A stretch of 64,000 nt of DNA from Pirellulales bacterium. GTDB lineage: Bacteria; Planctomycetota; Planctomycetia; Pirellulales; JACPPG01. Below, piece by piece: positions 18,752 to 26,950 of this stretch. The DNA lies in assembly GCA_036490175.1 (NCBI GenBank), contig DASXEJ010000238.1:1-64000 (forward strand), given 5' to 3'. Position 1 is the stretch's first letter. Every line of letters begins with the position of its first letter. A program made the position numbers and the translations under genes. Below the pieces are notes generated by a model that worked only from the letters and a program-made list of their open reading frames with translations, was not told the DNA's origin and searched no databases.

Positions 18752-20386
18752 TCAAACCTGGTATACGCCGACGCGGAAGGGCTCGTCGCTGGCGTGCCGG
18801 GTGGCAATTTCCAGGGCGAAGACCAATTCGTCGCGGGTCTGCGCCGGGTCGATGATCCGGTCGACCCAGCCGCGCGCCGCACCATAGCGAGGATCCATCT
18901 GCCGGTCGTAATCCCCTTTGACCTTATCACGCAGGGCTGCCAATTCTGCCGAGTCGACGGCATGTCCTTGGCGCTCGAGGCTCTTGACCATCACGTCCAA
19001 CAAGGTGTTGGTGGCCTGCTCGCCTCCCATAACGGCGCAGCGCGACGAAGGCCACGCTAGAACCAGACGCGGATCGAAAGCCTTTCCGCACATGGCGTAG
19101 TTGCCGGCTCCAAAAGAACCACCCACCAGTAGCGTGAGCTTGGGCACACGGCTGTTGGCAATGGCATTCACGAGCTTGGCGCCGGCCTTGATGATGCCAT
19201 CGCGTTCACTAGCTTTACCCACCATGAAGCCATTTACGTCCTGCAGGAACAAGATCGGCAACCAATCCTGGTTGCAGTTCATGACAAACCGCGCTGCCTT
19301 TTCCGCGCTGTCGACGTACAGCACGCCCCCGAATTGAATCGGTCCGTCGGCCGGCCGGATCTGATGGTGCTGATTGGCGACGATACCGACCGGAAAGCCT
19401 CCCAGCCGGGCGGTGCCACATACCAGTGACTGACCGTACTCTGGCTTGTATTCGTCGAACGTGCCCGCATCGAGCATACAAGCCAGCACGTCGCGCACTT
19501 CATAGTCGCGGCGCGGATTGCCGCTGACCAACTCGTAAATATCCTCAGGGGGTCGCGCAGGCGCCGTCGCGGCGAATCGTGCGAACGGGGCAGGGGGGGT
19601 AGCCGAATCGGGATGCACAGCGCCGACCAGCCGGCGCAGCCGCTCCAGGCAGGCATGGTCGTCGGGATCGCGGTAGTCGATCGTGCCGCTGACTTGCGCG
19701 TGCATTTCCGCGCCACCCAACTCCTCGCTGTCCACCACTTGCCCGATGGCGCTGCGCACCAGGGCCGGTCCGGCCAGATACAAGCCCGACCCGTCTGTCA
19801 TCAGCAGCTTGTCGCACAAGACGGGCAGATAGCCTCCGCCGGCGACGCAGTTGCCCATGATCGCCGCGATCTGACCGAGTCCGGCGGCGGACATCACAGC
19901 GTTGTTGCGAAAGATGCGGCCAAAGTCGTCTTCGTCGGGAAACACGTCTTCTTGCAACGGTAGAAAAACACCCGCCGAATCGACCAGGTAGACCAAAGGC
20001 AATCGATTCTGGAATGCGACCCTCTGAGCCCGCAATACTTTCTTGGCGGTGGCCGGGAAGAACGCCCCAGCTTTTACGGTGGCGTCATTAGCGATGATCA
20101 TGTGCCGGCGGCCGGCGATGGTGCCCACTCCGCAAATCACCCCAGCGGCCGGGGCGCCGCCCCACTCGGTGTACATTTCCCAACCGGCCCACAGGCCGAT
20201 TTCAAAAAACCGGGTGTCCGGGTCGACGAGCAGATCGATTCGCTCGCGGGCTGTGAGACGCCCTTTTTCATGCTGCCGCTGGATGGCTTTTCGACCCCCT
20301 CCCAGCGCGATTTCGACTTCCTGCTGGTGGATGCTGGCGGCTAGTTCGGCCAGGTCGTGGGGCTCTCCGGCGGTCGTCGTGGGCAT
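18752..20386 (-). CDS. Acyl-CoA carboxylase beta subunit (methylcrotonyl-CoA carboxylase-like carboxyltransferase)
   Basis: A 544-residue carboxyltransferase subunit that moves CO2 from carboxybiotin to an acyl-CoA. It has two crotonase-like halves. The N-terminal half shows GRLTARERIDLLVD and LPLVYLVDSAGVFLPLQEDVFP. The C-terminal half has the stretch GGSFGAGNYAMCGKAFDPR followed by WPSSRCAVMGGEQA, which is much closer to methylcrotonyl-CoA than to propionyl-CoA carboxylase. The partner biotin carboxylase/BCCP subunit is not in the window. An enoyl-CoA hydratase gene follows. The ATG at 20386 is the first plausible start. A role in leucine or isovalerate use is inferred. Confidence 0.88.
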   Translation of the reverse strand: MPTTTAGEPHDLAELAASIHQQEVEIALGGGRKAIQRQHEKGRLTARERIDLLVDPDTRFFEIGLWAGWEMYTEWGGAPAAGVICGVGTIAGRRHMIIANDATVKAGAFFPATAKKVLRAQRVAFQNRLPLVYLVDSAGVFLPLQEDVFPDEDDFGRIFRNNAVMSAAGLGQIAAIMGNCVAGGGYLPVLCDKLLMTDGSGLYLAGPALVRSAIGQVVDSEELGGAEMHAQVSGTIDYRDPDDHACLERLRRLVGAVHPDSATPPAPFARFAATAPARPPEDIYELVSGNPRRDYEVRDVLACMLDAGTFDEYKPEYGQSLVCGTARLGGFPVGIVANQHHQIRPADGPIQFGGVLYVDSAEKAARFVMNCNQDWLPILFLQDVNGFMVGKASERDGIIKAGAKLVNAIANSRVPKLTLLVGGSFGAGNYAMCGKAFDPRLVLAWPSSRCAVMGGEQATNTLLDVMVKSLERQGHAVDSAELAALRDKVKGDYDRQMDPRYGAARGWVDRIIDPAQTRDELVFALEIATRHASDEPFRVGVYQV

Positions 20387-20759
20387 GGACGGTGCGTTCT
20401 CTGTCGGCGGGAATGGCCAGGAAATGGCGGGATCGCTGCGCGCCGCCCTTGCAAAGCATCATAGCAGGCGACTGCCGAGGTCAAAGCGCGACCACCACCG
20501 CGTGAGCCTTACGTTTCCCAAACGCAACGGCCGCGCTTCGTGAAATGTTGCAATGATTCACCACCGCCCTGAGTCATCGGCCGTCCGCCGGTCCTCTGGA
20601 CTATGCGTTAGTGCTTTCCGAATAATGCTTTAGACGAGCCTGCCGCTTCGTTGCCGGAGTCCTTGGCACTGCGCGTGCTTACTAAGCCCACGCACCCATC
20701 GCGGCCTCACATCTTCGGTCGTAATCAGCGACTCCGGCGATCTCAAGAAGGAATGCACC
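20387..20759. other. Divergent intergenic region before the primary sigma factor gene
   Basis: These 373 bases separate the carboxylase gene from rpoD and contain no supported gene. Promoters for both must lie here, but I saw no pair matching consensus at both boxes. The part nearest rpoD includes AAGGA, which serves its TTG start. Confidence 0.4.
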
Positions 20760-22403
20760 TTGCGCAAGCCCGCCCGTAAATCCGTCGTTCGTGGAAAAAC
20801 CGTCGCATCGAAGCACACTGCAATTAGCCGTGGGCGAACAGGCCGAGGACCGGGCCGCCCGGGCCGGCCCAGCCGTCCGCTGGACGCACGTGACGAGCTG
20901 CCCGAGGAGCCTGAAGCAGTCGTCGAAGACGACGATTTCGAAGCCGCCGACGAGCCCGAGGTGGCCGAAGACGAGGCGGAAGAAGTGGCGGAAGTCGACG
21001 TCGAAACCGGCTCCGGCGACCGCATCGACGATCCGATCCGGATCTATCTGATGCAAATGGGCGAGATACCGCTTTTGACGCGCGAGCAAGAGATCGCGGC
21101 CGCCAAGCAGATTGAGTTCACGCGTACGCGATTCCGCGACAACATGCTGGCCAACGACTATGTGCTGCAAGGCGCTGTCACGCTTTTGAAGAAAGTGCGC
21201 AACGGCGAGCTGCGGCTCGACCGAACCGTGGAAGTCTCTGTCACCGACGCGACCGAGAAGAAGCAGATCCTGTCGCTATTGACTCCGAACCTGAACACGC
21301 TCGACCATTTGCTACGGCAGAACGTCAACGACTTTCGCGTGGCGATCTCGAAGAGCCGTCCCAAGGTCGAGCGGCGTGCCGCCTGGCGCCGGCTGGTGCT
21401 CCGCCGACGCAAAGCCGTGCGGCTGGTCGAAGAATTGAATCTGCGGACACAGCGTTTGCAGCCGGTGATGGACCAGATCGTCGAGATCTCGAAGCGGATG
21501 GATATGCTACGCGAGCAGATTAAAGAGCTGCGTGGCCATGGCCCGGCGAGCGAAGTTGCGCAGAAGCTCCGCCGCGAGCTGCACTACTTGATGCGAATCA
21601 CGCTGGAGAGCCCCGCCACCCTGGCGCGGCGAATCAGCCAGACGCTGGATTATCAATCGCGTTACGACGCAGCCAAGCGGGTGCTGTCGGCCGGCAATCT
21701 GCGGCTGGTGGTATCGATCGCCAAACGCTATCGCAACCGTGGTCTGAGCTTTCTGGATTTGATCCAGGAAGGAAACACGGGCTTGATGCGGGCCGTCGAT
21801 AAGTTCGAGCATGCTCGCGGCTATAAGTTCTCGACCTACGCCACATGGTGGATTCGCCAGGCGATCACCCGGGCCATTGCCGATCAGAGCCGTACGATCC
21901 GCATGCCCGTACACATGATCGAAACGATGAGCCGGGTGCGGATTGTCGCCCGCGAGCTGGTGCAGGAAACCGGGCGCGAGCCGACGGTCGAAGAAGTGGC
22001 CTTCGCGGCCAAGCTGTCGCTGGAAGAGGCAGCCTGCGTGCTGAAGATGACACGGCACCCCCTGTCGCTCGATCAACCGGTCGGTGACCACGACGACAGC
22101 TTCTTCGGCGAGTTCGTGCAAGACCATCGCGAGGACGATCCTTTGGCGGAAATGAGCCAAGACGCACTCAAGCAGCGGATCGCCACCGTGCTCGAAGAGC
22201 TGAACTATCGCGAGCGAGAAATCCTGCGACTGCGGTACGGCCTGGCCGACGGCTATTCGTACACGCTGGAAGAGGTCGGCCAGATCTTTTCGGTAACCCG
22301 CGAACGCGTTCGCCAAATCGAGGCCAAGGCGGTTCGCAAGCTGCAACATCCGATGCGTTGCAAAGCACTGTCGGGCTTCGTTGATGAAGCGGAAAGTGCC
22401 TAA
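20760..22403 (+). CDS. rpoD: Primary RNA polymerase sigma factor (RpoD/SigA)
   Basis: A 547-residue group-1 sigma factor. Residues 23-40 are basic and contain GRP-type repeats that resemble an AT-hook; 44-82 are strongly acidic. Region 1.2 is at 91-120 ([20 protein letters not shown]). A helical non-conserved insert runs from 125 to 300. Region 2 is at 305-385 with [17 protein letters not shown] and [10 protein letters not shown]. Region 3 is at 390-450. Region 4 at 475-535 has the helix-turn-helix [20 protein letters not shown]. The start is a TTG at 20760, with AAGGA 7 bases upstream; no ATG in frame precedes region 1.2 more plausibly. It recognises housekeeping promoters. A terminator follows. 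Confidence 0.95.
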   Translation: MRKPARKSVVRGKTVASKHTAISRGRTGRGPGRPGRPSRPLDARDELPEEPEAVVEDDDFEAADEPEVAEDEAEEVAEVDVETGSGDRIDDPIRIYLMQMGEIPLLTREQEIAAAKQIEFTRTRFRDNMLANDYVLQGAVTLLKKVRNGELRLDRTVEVSVTDATEKKQILSLLTPNLNTLDHLLRQNVNDFRVAISKSRPKVERRAAWRRLVLRRRKAVRLVEELNLRTQRLQPVMDQIVEISKRMDMLREQIKELRGHGPASEVAQKLRRELHYLMRITLESPATLARRISQTLDYQSRYDAAKRVLSAGNLRLVVSIAKRYRNRGLSFLDLIQEGNTGLMRAVDKFEHARGYKFSTYATWWIRQAITRAIADQSRTIRMPVHMIETMSRVRIVARELVQETGREPTVEEVAFAAKLSLEEAACVLKMTRHPLSLDQPVGDHDDSFFGEFVQDHREDDPLAEMSQDALKQRIATVLEELNYREREILRLRYGLADGYSYTLEEVGQIFSVTRERVRQIEAKAVRKLQHPMRCKALSGFVDEAESA

Positions 22404-22472
22404 GCGAGAATCGGCGGGGATAGGGCAGCGCGAAATTCAACAAAGATATAAAGCGCACGGTGCTTGCGCGAC

Positions 22473-22506
22473 GAGCCGTCAGCTTCGGTTGGCGGCTCTT
22501 TTTTTT
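22473..22506 (+). terminator. Rho-independent terminator of rpoD
   Basis: An 11-bp stem (with a G-T pair) around a TTCG loop is followed by eight T residues. It lies about 70 bases past the rpoD stop codon. Confidence 0.9.
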
Positions 22507-22553
22507 GCGCTCTACGACAGGCGGCGTGCATTGCGGCCAGAGGAACTTTTGCC

Positions 22554-22603
22554 GCCAAAATAAAACGACGGCCGCATGCGGCGGCCTGCCCCAGCCGCCG
22601 CAT
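22554..22603 (-). terminator. Candidate terminator of the PEP-CTERM locus
   Basis: A perfect 10-bp stem (22576-22585 with 22594-22603) and an 8-base loop are followed, on the minus strand, by a T-rich stretch about ten bases later. It lies about 175 bases past the fourth PEP-CTERM segment. The gap between stem and T-run lowers confidence. Confidence 0.4.
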
Positions 22604-22777
22604 ACGCCCGTTCCCCATGTCCCCGCATGATGTCCCCAGCAAGACACTCTTTCGGCGCCACTGGCGGGGAGCCTAAAAAGAGCCGCGCGCGGGGTCAATA
22701 GTAGGAAACCACCCCGACCAGGAATTAGAACGATGGCCATGTTGTCGTGAATGGTTCGTCGCTGGATCGCTTACCAG

Positions 22778-22897
22778 TTAGGTGTTCTCGAGATTGGTCC
22801 CCTCTTTGCGCGGGCCATGTCGGTATCGCGCGCCAAAAGCCATGCAGCAGCCAATGAATGTCAGCAGCAATGTCGACGGCTCGGGCACGGCCGTTAG
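22778..22897 (-). pseudogene. Orphan fourth PEP-CTERM anchor in frame behind a stop codon
   Basis: Directly after the TGA that ends the large PEP-CTERM frame, the same reading frame continues. It encodes a short linker, VPEPSTLLLTFIGCCMAFGA, and a basic tail ending in TNLENT and a TAA stop. This is a complete PEP-CTERM sorting signal (PEP motif, hydrophobic span, basic end) with no protein in front of it. It could be the remains of a fourth tandem gene. It could also be the normal end of the preceding frame, reached only if the TGA is read through or is a sequence error. The segment itself is seen directly; its history is inferred. Confidence 0.65.
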
Positions 22898-25800
22898 TCA
22901 AGCATCGCCCGCATGTTGGATACGCGATTGCCCACGGCAGGCCGGAGCGAGCTGGCGGAAGGCCCGCACGTTGCTAAGCATCAATCCCTGCCGTCGCAAT
23001 TTCCGCACGGCTGCGATTGCCACGACGCAAGCCCCACAAAACGCCAGTGCGATCGACGATGGCTCGGGAAGCATGATTTGGTTCGTGGCAAAATCCAAAT
23101 GCGCACCCGGGTCGATATTGGGATTGCCTCCCATCACGTTGTAGGTGTCGCCACCGATGGCGATGAAAGTGCCCGCCGGATTAGGAATGGCGATATTCCC
23201 CGTTGCGACAATTTGGGCGAGCGGAATGTCAAGCACACCATTAATGAACGTATTCGCCAGAGGGGGCTGGTCCAAAAAAGTAAACGGAAATGGCCCAATC
23301 CCAGCGGTAATGGACATCGTGTCTCCTATGGTGCCATTTGGCGGCCCAAAACTAAGCGAGAGCGGTCGAAACAGGTAGCCAGTAGCACCGACGTTGTTGG
23401 TGGGACCGAGGGTGTAGACGCCGCTGCCGTCGGCGGCGGGGTTCGTAGTTACGACGCCGTCGTCGCCATTGCTGTCAATCGCACCCATCAGGGTGCCGGT
23501 GCCGCTGCTATAAAACCAACTGTCCTGATAAAGGGCCCTGACACCAGCCGTGCCGAGCGTGGCATTCGTGGGTGGTCCGCCATTGGTAGCGACCGAGTTC
23601 TGAATAAACGACGACTGCACGGTTTGGATGTCGCTAGCAGAGGTGCGCTTGAGTGGTCCGCCACCTCCACCCTCAAAGGTCAGGCCCTGGACGAAAAGCT
23701 GGACGTCTGACCCCGCCGACACGTCGGCGGCCGTCACTTGTACGCCAATCGTGAAGACTTTTGCGCCGGCCAATGCCGTAGTGTTCGTAGCCATGACGAC
23801 GAGCTTGGCTGCTTGGCTGCTATCGGCAACCGTGAGAGCTATTACGACCCCGACGACAATCGCTCCGGCGATCACGCGGGCGCCTCCAAAGTGCCTGATC
23901 GTCGGACAATAACGACGTCTAACCCAGCACTCTCCGAACAGCGCGAGCGCGGCCAGCGCGGCGAGAGCAAACGTCGACGGTTCGGGAACCGGCGCGACTG
24001 AAGGGACGATCGACATCAAGAAAATCCCATTTTGTCCATAGACCTGAGCCAGGATCGTCCTCGCTCCGGTGACGGGATCAACTCGAAAGATACTCGGAGA
24101 GCCGCTGAAACCGGTGACGATCAGATCACCGTCGGATTCCATTTTGATAGAGCCAATAGCAGTATAGGCGGTGTCGAACGCAGGACCCGTTCCCAAGTAC
24201 TGGTTAGGTGCGATGAATCCAGAAAGCGGCATGCTAAGCCCGGTGGCTGGATCGTACGTGCTTACAAGACCGTTAGCAGTATTATTCATTGCATACACGA
24301 GCGAACCGCTTGGTTGCAGAGCGAATACGGTATATGCGTCGATGGGACTTAAAGTCGGAGTGGCAACTCCGGTCGTAAGATTAACGCTATAAAGACCGCC
24401 ATTTGATCCTGCGGCAACGAAGACGTTGCCAGAAGGACTTTCAGCTATGCCGAAAACTGGACCCGAAACTGGCAGGTTGAACGTTCCGCTTGTAAGTACT
24501 GTCGTCGCAAGTGGACTTCCAGAAGAGGCATCAAACTCCGTAATCCTCGCCGATAGATTGCCGATCAACGGCGGGATGCCTTCCCCCACCAAAATATTTC
24601 CATTCGCGCTCATGGCGATACTTTCTGGATAGGCGAGGTTGCCTACCAAGACAGTGCGATTCCCCGTCGAGGCATCGATCCGGATTAGCTCGCCGGTGGA
24701 CGGATTTCCGGACGTCGCGCTTGGGATTACGGAAAAGATGTCTCCTTGTGCATCCGTGGTCATAGCGATGACCGCCTGCAGCGATGGTCCCGTGCCGTGA
24801 GAGTCGTCGGCGAGAATCGTACGAACGCCGGTCGTGGGATCGATGCGATAGAGCGTACCGCTATCGGTCTCAAGCGCCACGATGTCTCCGGCACTGAGTG
24901 TCGCGGCATGAACTTGCGCCGCACCAAGTGATGTCAGCGCGGTGCAAATGATTGCGCCGACTGATACGAAACGAGCGTCAACCATCGACAGGTTCACCGC
25001 GCGGCGACGACGAAATGCGATCCATGCCGTAGTGACGCCACAAAGTGCCAGGATCCAGGTCGCAGGCTCGGGTACCAGTGCCCCCGGCACGGTCAAGCTG
25101 AATACCGTGCCAGCGCCAAAGACGCCGCCGCCTGACGTTGTGCCGTATAGCGTGTCGCCGACAAGAGTCAAACCACCTTGTGGGTACGCGCCATCGCTGT
25201 TGACAAAAGAGTGCTCGATGCGGAAATCGGAGCCATCGAGATTTACCGAAAAGATGTTGCCATACTCTAAAGCTGGGCCGCCATAATACGTTGTTCCATA
25301 AAGCCGCGATCCGACGAGCGTTAGGCCGGCACCAGGGTTCGCTCCGTCAGGGCCTGTGCCCGAGAAGGAGTACAGCGACTGGATGTTCGATCCGTCGAGG
25401 TTCATCGAAAAAAGCGCGCCGTTCGCATTGCCTGGGAAGGACAGTCCAGCGGGGGCGACTCCATAGAAGTTCGAACCGGCGATCGTCAGATTGAATGTCG
25501 CGGCAAACAAATTGACGCCCAAAGCGGCAATGTCGCTGGAAACCGATCCGCCGGAAAAGTCATGGACCGTGTGATAGTTCGATCCGTCGGCGTTTATGGA
25601 ATTGAGCGTCGCGATGTTGGAATGAGCGACGCCGCTTTGTATAGAGAATGCGCCCGGCAAAGGGCCTCCAAGCAGTGTCGATCCGATGGAAAGGGCGCCC
25701 GACTTATTGCCGTTGTCGAAGTCGTCATCGAAGCTGTGAATGTTCTGATAGTTTGAGCCATTGGCATTGATGGAAAATACGGTCCCGTAGCCATAGCCCC

Positions 25801-26290
25801 GATTAACAACACCGACGTCAGTGCTGGTGACGCCATAAAGTGTCGAACCAATCGCGCTAAGTCCCGTCAGCGGAGTCGATCCGGGTAGCGCGCCGAAGGA
25901 GTATAGATTGTTAAAGCTCGAGCCATCCGTGCTCAGGGAGTAGATCGTCCCTTCGCCGGCCGGCCCGCCGGCCTGGGTTGTGCCATAGAGTGTCGAACCG
26001 ATGGCAACCAGGTTCGTATTGGGAGTTTTTCCTCCAATACTGCCGCCGGTGAAGCTGTAGAGGCTTTGGAAATCGTCAGCGCGTGCCGGCGCAAGCCCAG
26101 AGAATTGGGTCGCCGTCAGCAGCACGGCGCAAAGCAGGCTGGCGACTCGACGGGGTATCGAGCGCATGCCGCGCAAATCAATTAGCGATGCACAGTCCGC
26201 GCCGACTTTGTTCCCAACTCGCGCGCGCCCATTGCCCAATCGCGAAACGTGACCACACGATTGACCGACGAAACTGACTAAACATGACAT
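22898..26290 (-). CDS. Triple PEP-CTERM fusion: three exported, exosortase-sorted proteins in one frame
   Basis: This is one 1,130-residue open frame. Cassette 1 (1-435) has a signal peptide near 43-71, about eight repeats ending in GTVFSL/GTIYSL (the choice-of-anchor type known from Verrucomicrobia), then VPEP at 406-409, a hydrophobic span and RRRR. Cassette 2 (436-793) restarts with a signal peptide ending QVHAA, a YRIDPTTG-type propeller-like region, VPEP at 768-771, a span and RRR. Cassette 3 (about 806-1102) has a signal-like hydrophobic start, a unique domain, LPEP at 1074-1077, a span and RKLRR. PEP-CTERM anchors are cut by exosortase in the inner membrane. The ATG at 26290 has GAGGA 8 bases upstream. 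The order could be three fused genes, a true polyprotein, or lost stop codons. No exosortase gene is in the window. Confidence 0.8.
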   Translation of the reverse strand: MSCLVSFVGQSCGHVSRLGNGRARVGNKVGADCASLIDLRGMRSIPRRVASLLCAVLLTATQFSGLAPARADDFQSLYSFTGGSIGGKTPNTNLVAIGSTLYGTTQAGGPAGEGTIYSLSTDGSSFNNLYSFGALPGSTPLTGLSAIGSTLYGVTSTDVGVVNRGYGYGTVFSINANGSNYQNIHSFDDDFDNGNKSGALSIGSTLLGGPLPGAFSIQSGVAHSNIATLNSINADGSNYHTVHDFSGGSVSSDIAALGVNLFAATFNLTIAGSNFYGVAPAGLSFPGNANGALFSMNLDGSNIQSLYSFSGTGPDGANPGAGLTLVGSRLYGTTYYGGPALEYGNIFSVNLDGSDFRIEHSFVNSDGAYPQGGLTLVGDTLYGTTSGGGVFGAGTVFSLTVPGALVPEPATWILALCGVTTAWIAFRRRRAVNLSMVDARFVSVGAIICTALTSLGAAQVHAATLSAGDIVALETDSGTLYRIDPTTGVRTILADDSHGTGPSLQAVIAMTTDAQGDIFSVIPSATSGNPSTGELIRIDASTGNRTVLVGNLAYPESIAMSANGNILVGEGIPPLIGNLSARITEFDASSGSPLATTVLTSGTFNLPVSGPVFGIAESPSGNVFVAAGSNGGLYSVNLTTGVATPTLSPIDAYTVFALQPSGSLVYAMNNTANGLVSTYDPATGLSMPLSGFIAPNQYLGTGPAFDTAYTAIGSIKMESDGDLIVTGFSGSPSIFRVDPVTGARTILAQVYGQNGIFLMSIVPSVAPVPEPSTFALAALAALALFGECWVRRRYCPTIRHFGGARVIAGAIVVGVVIALTVADSSQAAKLVVMATNTTALAGAKVFTIGVQVTAADVSAGSDVQLFVQGLTFEGGGGGPLKRTSASDIQTVQSSFIQNSVATNGGPPTNATLGTAGVRALYQDSWFYSSGTGTLMGAIDSNGDDGVVTTNPAADGSGVYTLGPTNNVGATGYLFRPLSLSFGPPNGTIGDTMSITAGIGPFPFTFLDQPPLANTFINGVLDIPLAQIVATGNIAIPNPAGTFIAIGGDTYNVMGGNPNIDPGAHLDFATNQIMLPEPSSIALAFCGACVVAIAAVRKLRRQGLMLSNVRAFRQLAPACRGQSRIQHAGDA
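23873..23887 (-). promoter_or_regulatory. Internal ribosome binding site and GTG start inside the PEP-CTERM frame
   Basis: Within the large frame, GGAGG (23887-23883) stands exactly 7 bases before an in-frame GTG (23875-23873), which begins the hydrophobic export-like segment of cassette 3. This spacing is ideal for independent translation of the third protein. It supports the view that cassette 3 was, or still is, a separate gene. Confidence 0.55.
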
Positions 26291-26588
26291 GGTATAAGTC
26301 CTCTTTTATGCCTCGATTTTTCCCTAGTTGCCGGTAATCCCGGCCGGCTAGAGCCATCGGCCCGTGACGCTTTGTCGAGGGGGCGATGGCTGTGCCGGCA
26401 ACCGGCCTGCGCATGAGCGCGAATACGAAAACGATGAAAGAAATCAATAACCACGCGAACATGATCAGATAATCCTCAGGAATCTTGGCCGCGCGACCGT
26501 AAACGTCACGCGGCTGCGGTACTGGATTCACGCCGTGGGCCGAGCGAAATAACGCCAGACCGACAAGCGCAAAAAAAGAGACGGTCAC
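26178..26588 (-). CDS. Possible small membrane protein upstream of the PEP-CTERM frame
   Basis: A possible 136-residue frame starting with GTG at 26588. It has two hydrophobic segments, at about 3-18 and 41-59 (YLIMFAWLLISFIVFVF), followed by a basic stretch. It overlaps the start of the PEP-CTERM frame by 113 bases in another phase. There is no clear ribosome binding site and no family match, and the last third looks non-coding. It may be a short gene truncated by a frameshift, or chance. Confidence 0.25.
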   Translation of the reverse strand: MTVSFFALVGLALFRSAHGVNPVPQPRDVYGRAAKIPEDYLIMFAWLLISFIVFVFALMRRPVAGTAIAPSTKRHGPMALAGRDYRQLGKNRGIKEDLYHVMFSQFRRSIVWSRFAIGQWARASWEQSRRGLCIAN

Positions 26589-26688
26589 TAGGTCGCCCAG
26601 CGAGCCCTTGTGCCGTCGAATAGAATTTAAATCACTAGCCGCCCCGACGTGGTGTCAGCAGCGGAGCGCCTCTTCTCCGCTATCGCGG

Positions 26689-26718
26689 ATTATAGTGGTA
26701 CTGACAATCGCGTGTCAA
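26689..26718 (-). promoter_or_regulatory. Consensus sigma-70 promoter of the PEP-CTERM locus
   Basis: On the minus strand TTGACA (26718-26713) and TATAAT (26694-26689), both perfect, are 18 bases apart. It is the best promoter match in the window, and it points to the PEP-CTERM frame about 390 bases downstream and to the possible small gene before it. Confidence 0.75.
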
Positions 26719-26882
26719 GTAAAATTCCGCGTATTGTGCGATGATAGTGGCGCGGACCGTTCGGCGGGCGATTGACGGAACGCGCAAGTAGGGGTGGAAA
26801 ACCACCATTCAATCTTGCTTTATGTTCATAGCGTAGGTGGTCGCGATACGTGTGGCGACTCGGCGGCAGGAAACGCTTGTGG

Positions 26883-26912
26883 TTAGACCATATTCCGGTG
26901 TCTATCTATATT
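26883..26912 (+). promoter_or_regulatory. Candidate promoter of the ethanolamine permease gene
   Basis: TTAGAC and TATATT are 18 bases apart, about 38 bases before the TTG start codon. Together with the leftward promoter at 26689-26718 it makes the 26589-26950 gap a divergent control region with no gene in it. Confidence 0.45.
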
Positions 26913-26950
26913 AAGCCGGCCGATTGGCCGATCCGCTCTGGGAGAGTTCC

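Noticed and set aside
20822-20880. GRP repeats at the sigma factor N-terminus as a DNA-binding AT-hook
   Set aside because: The stretch is short, low in complexity and lies in a region that varies freely among primary sigma factors, so I record it only as resemblance.
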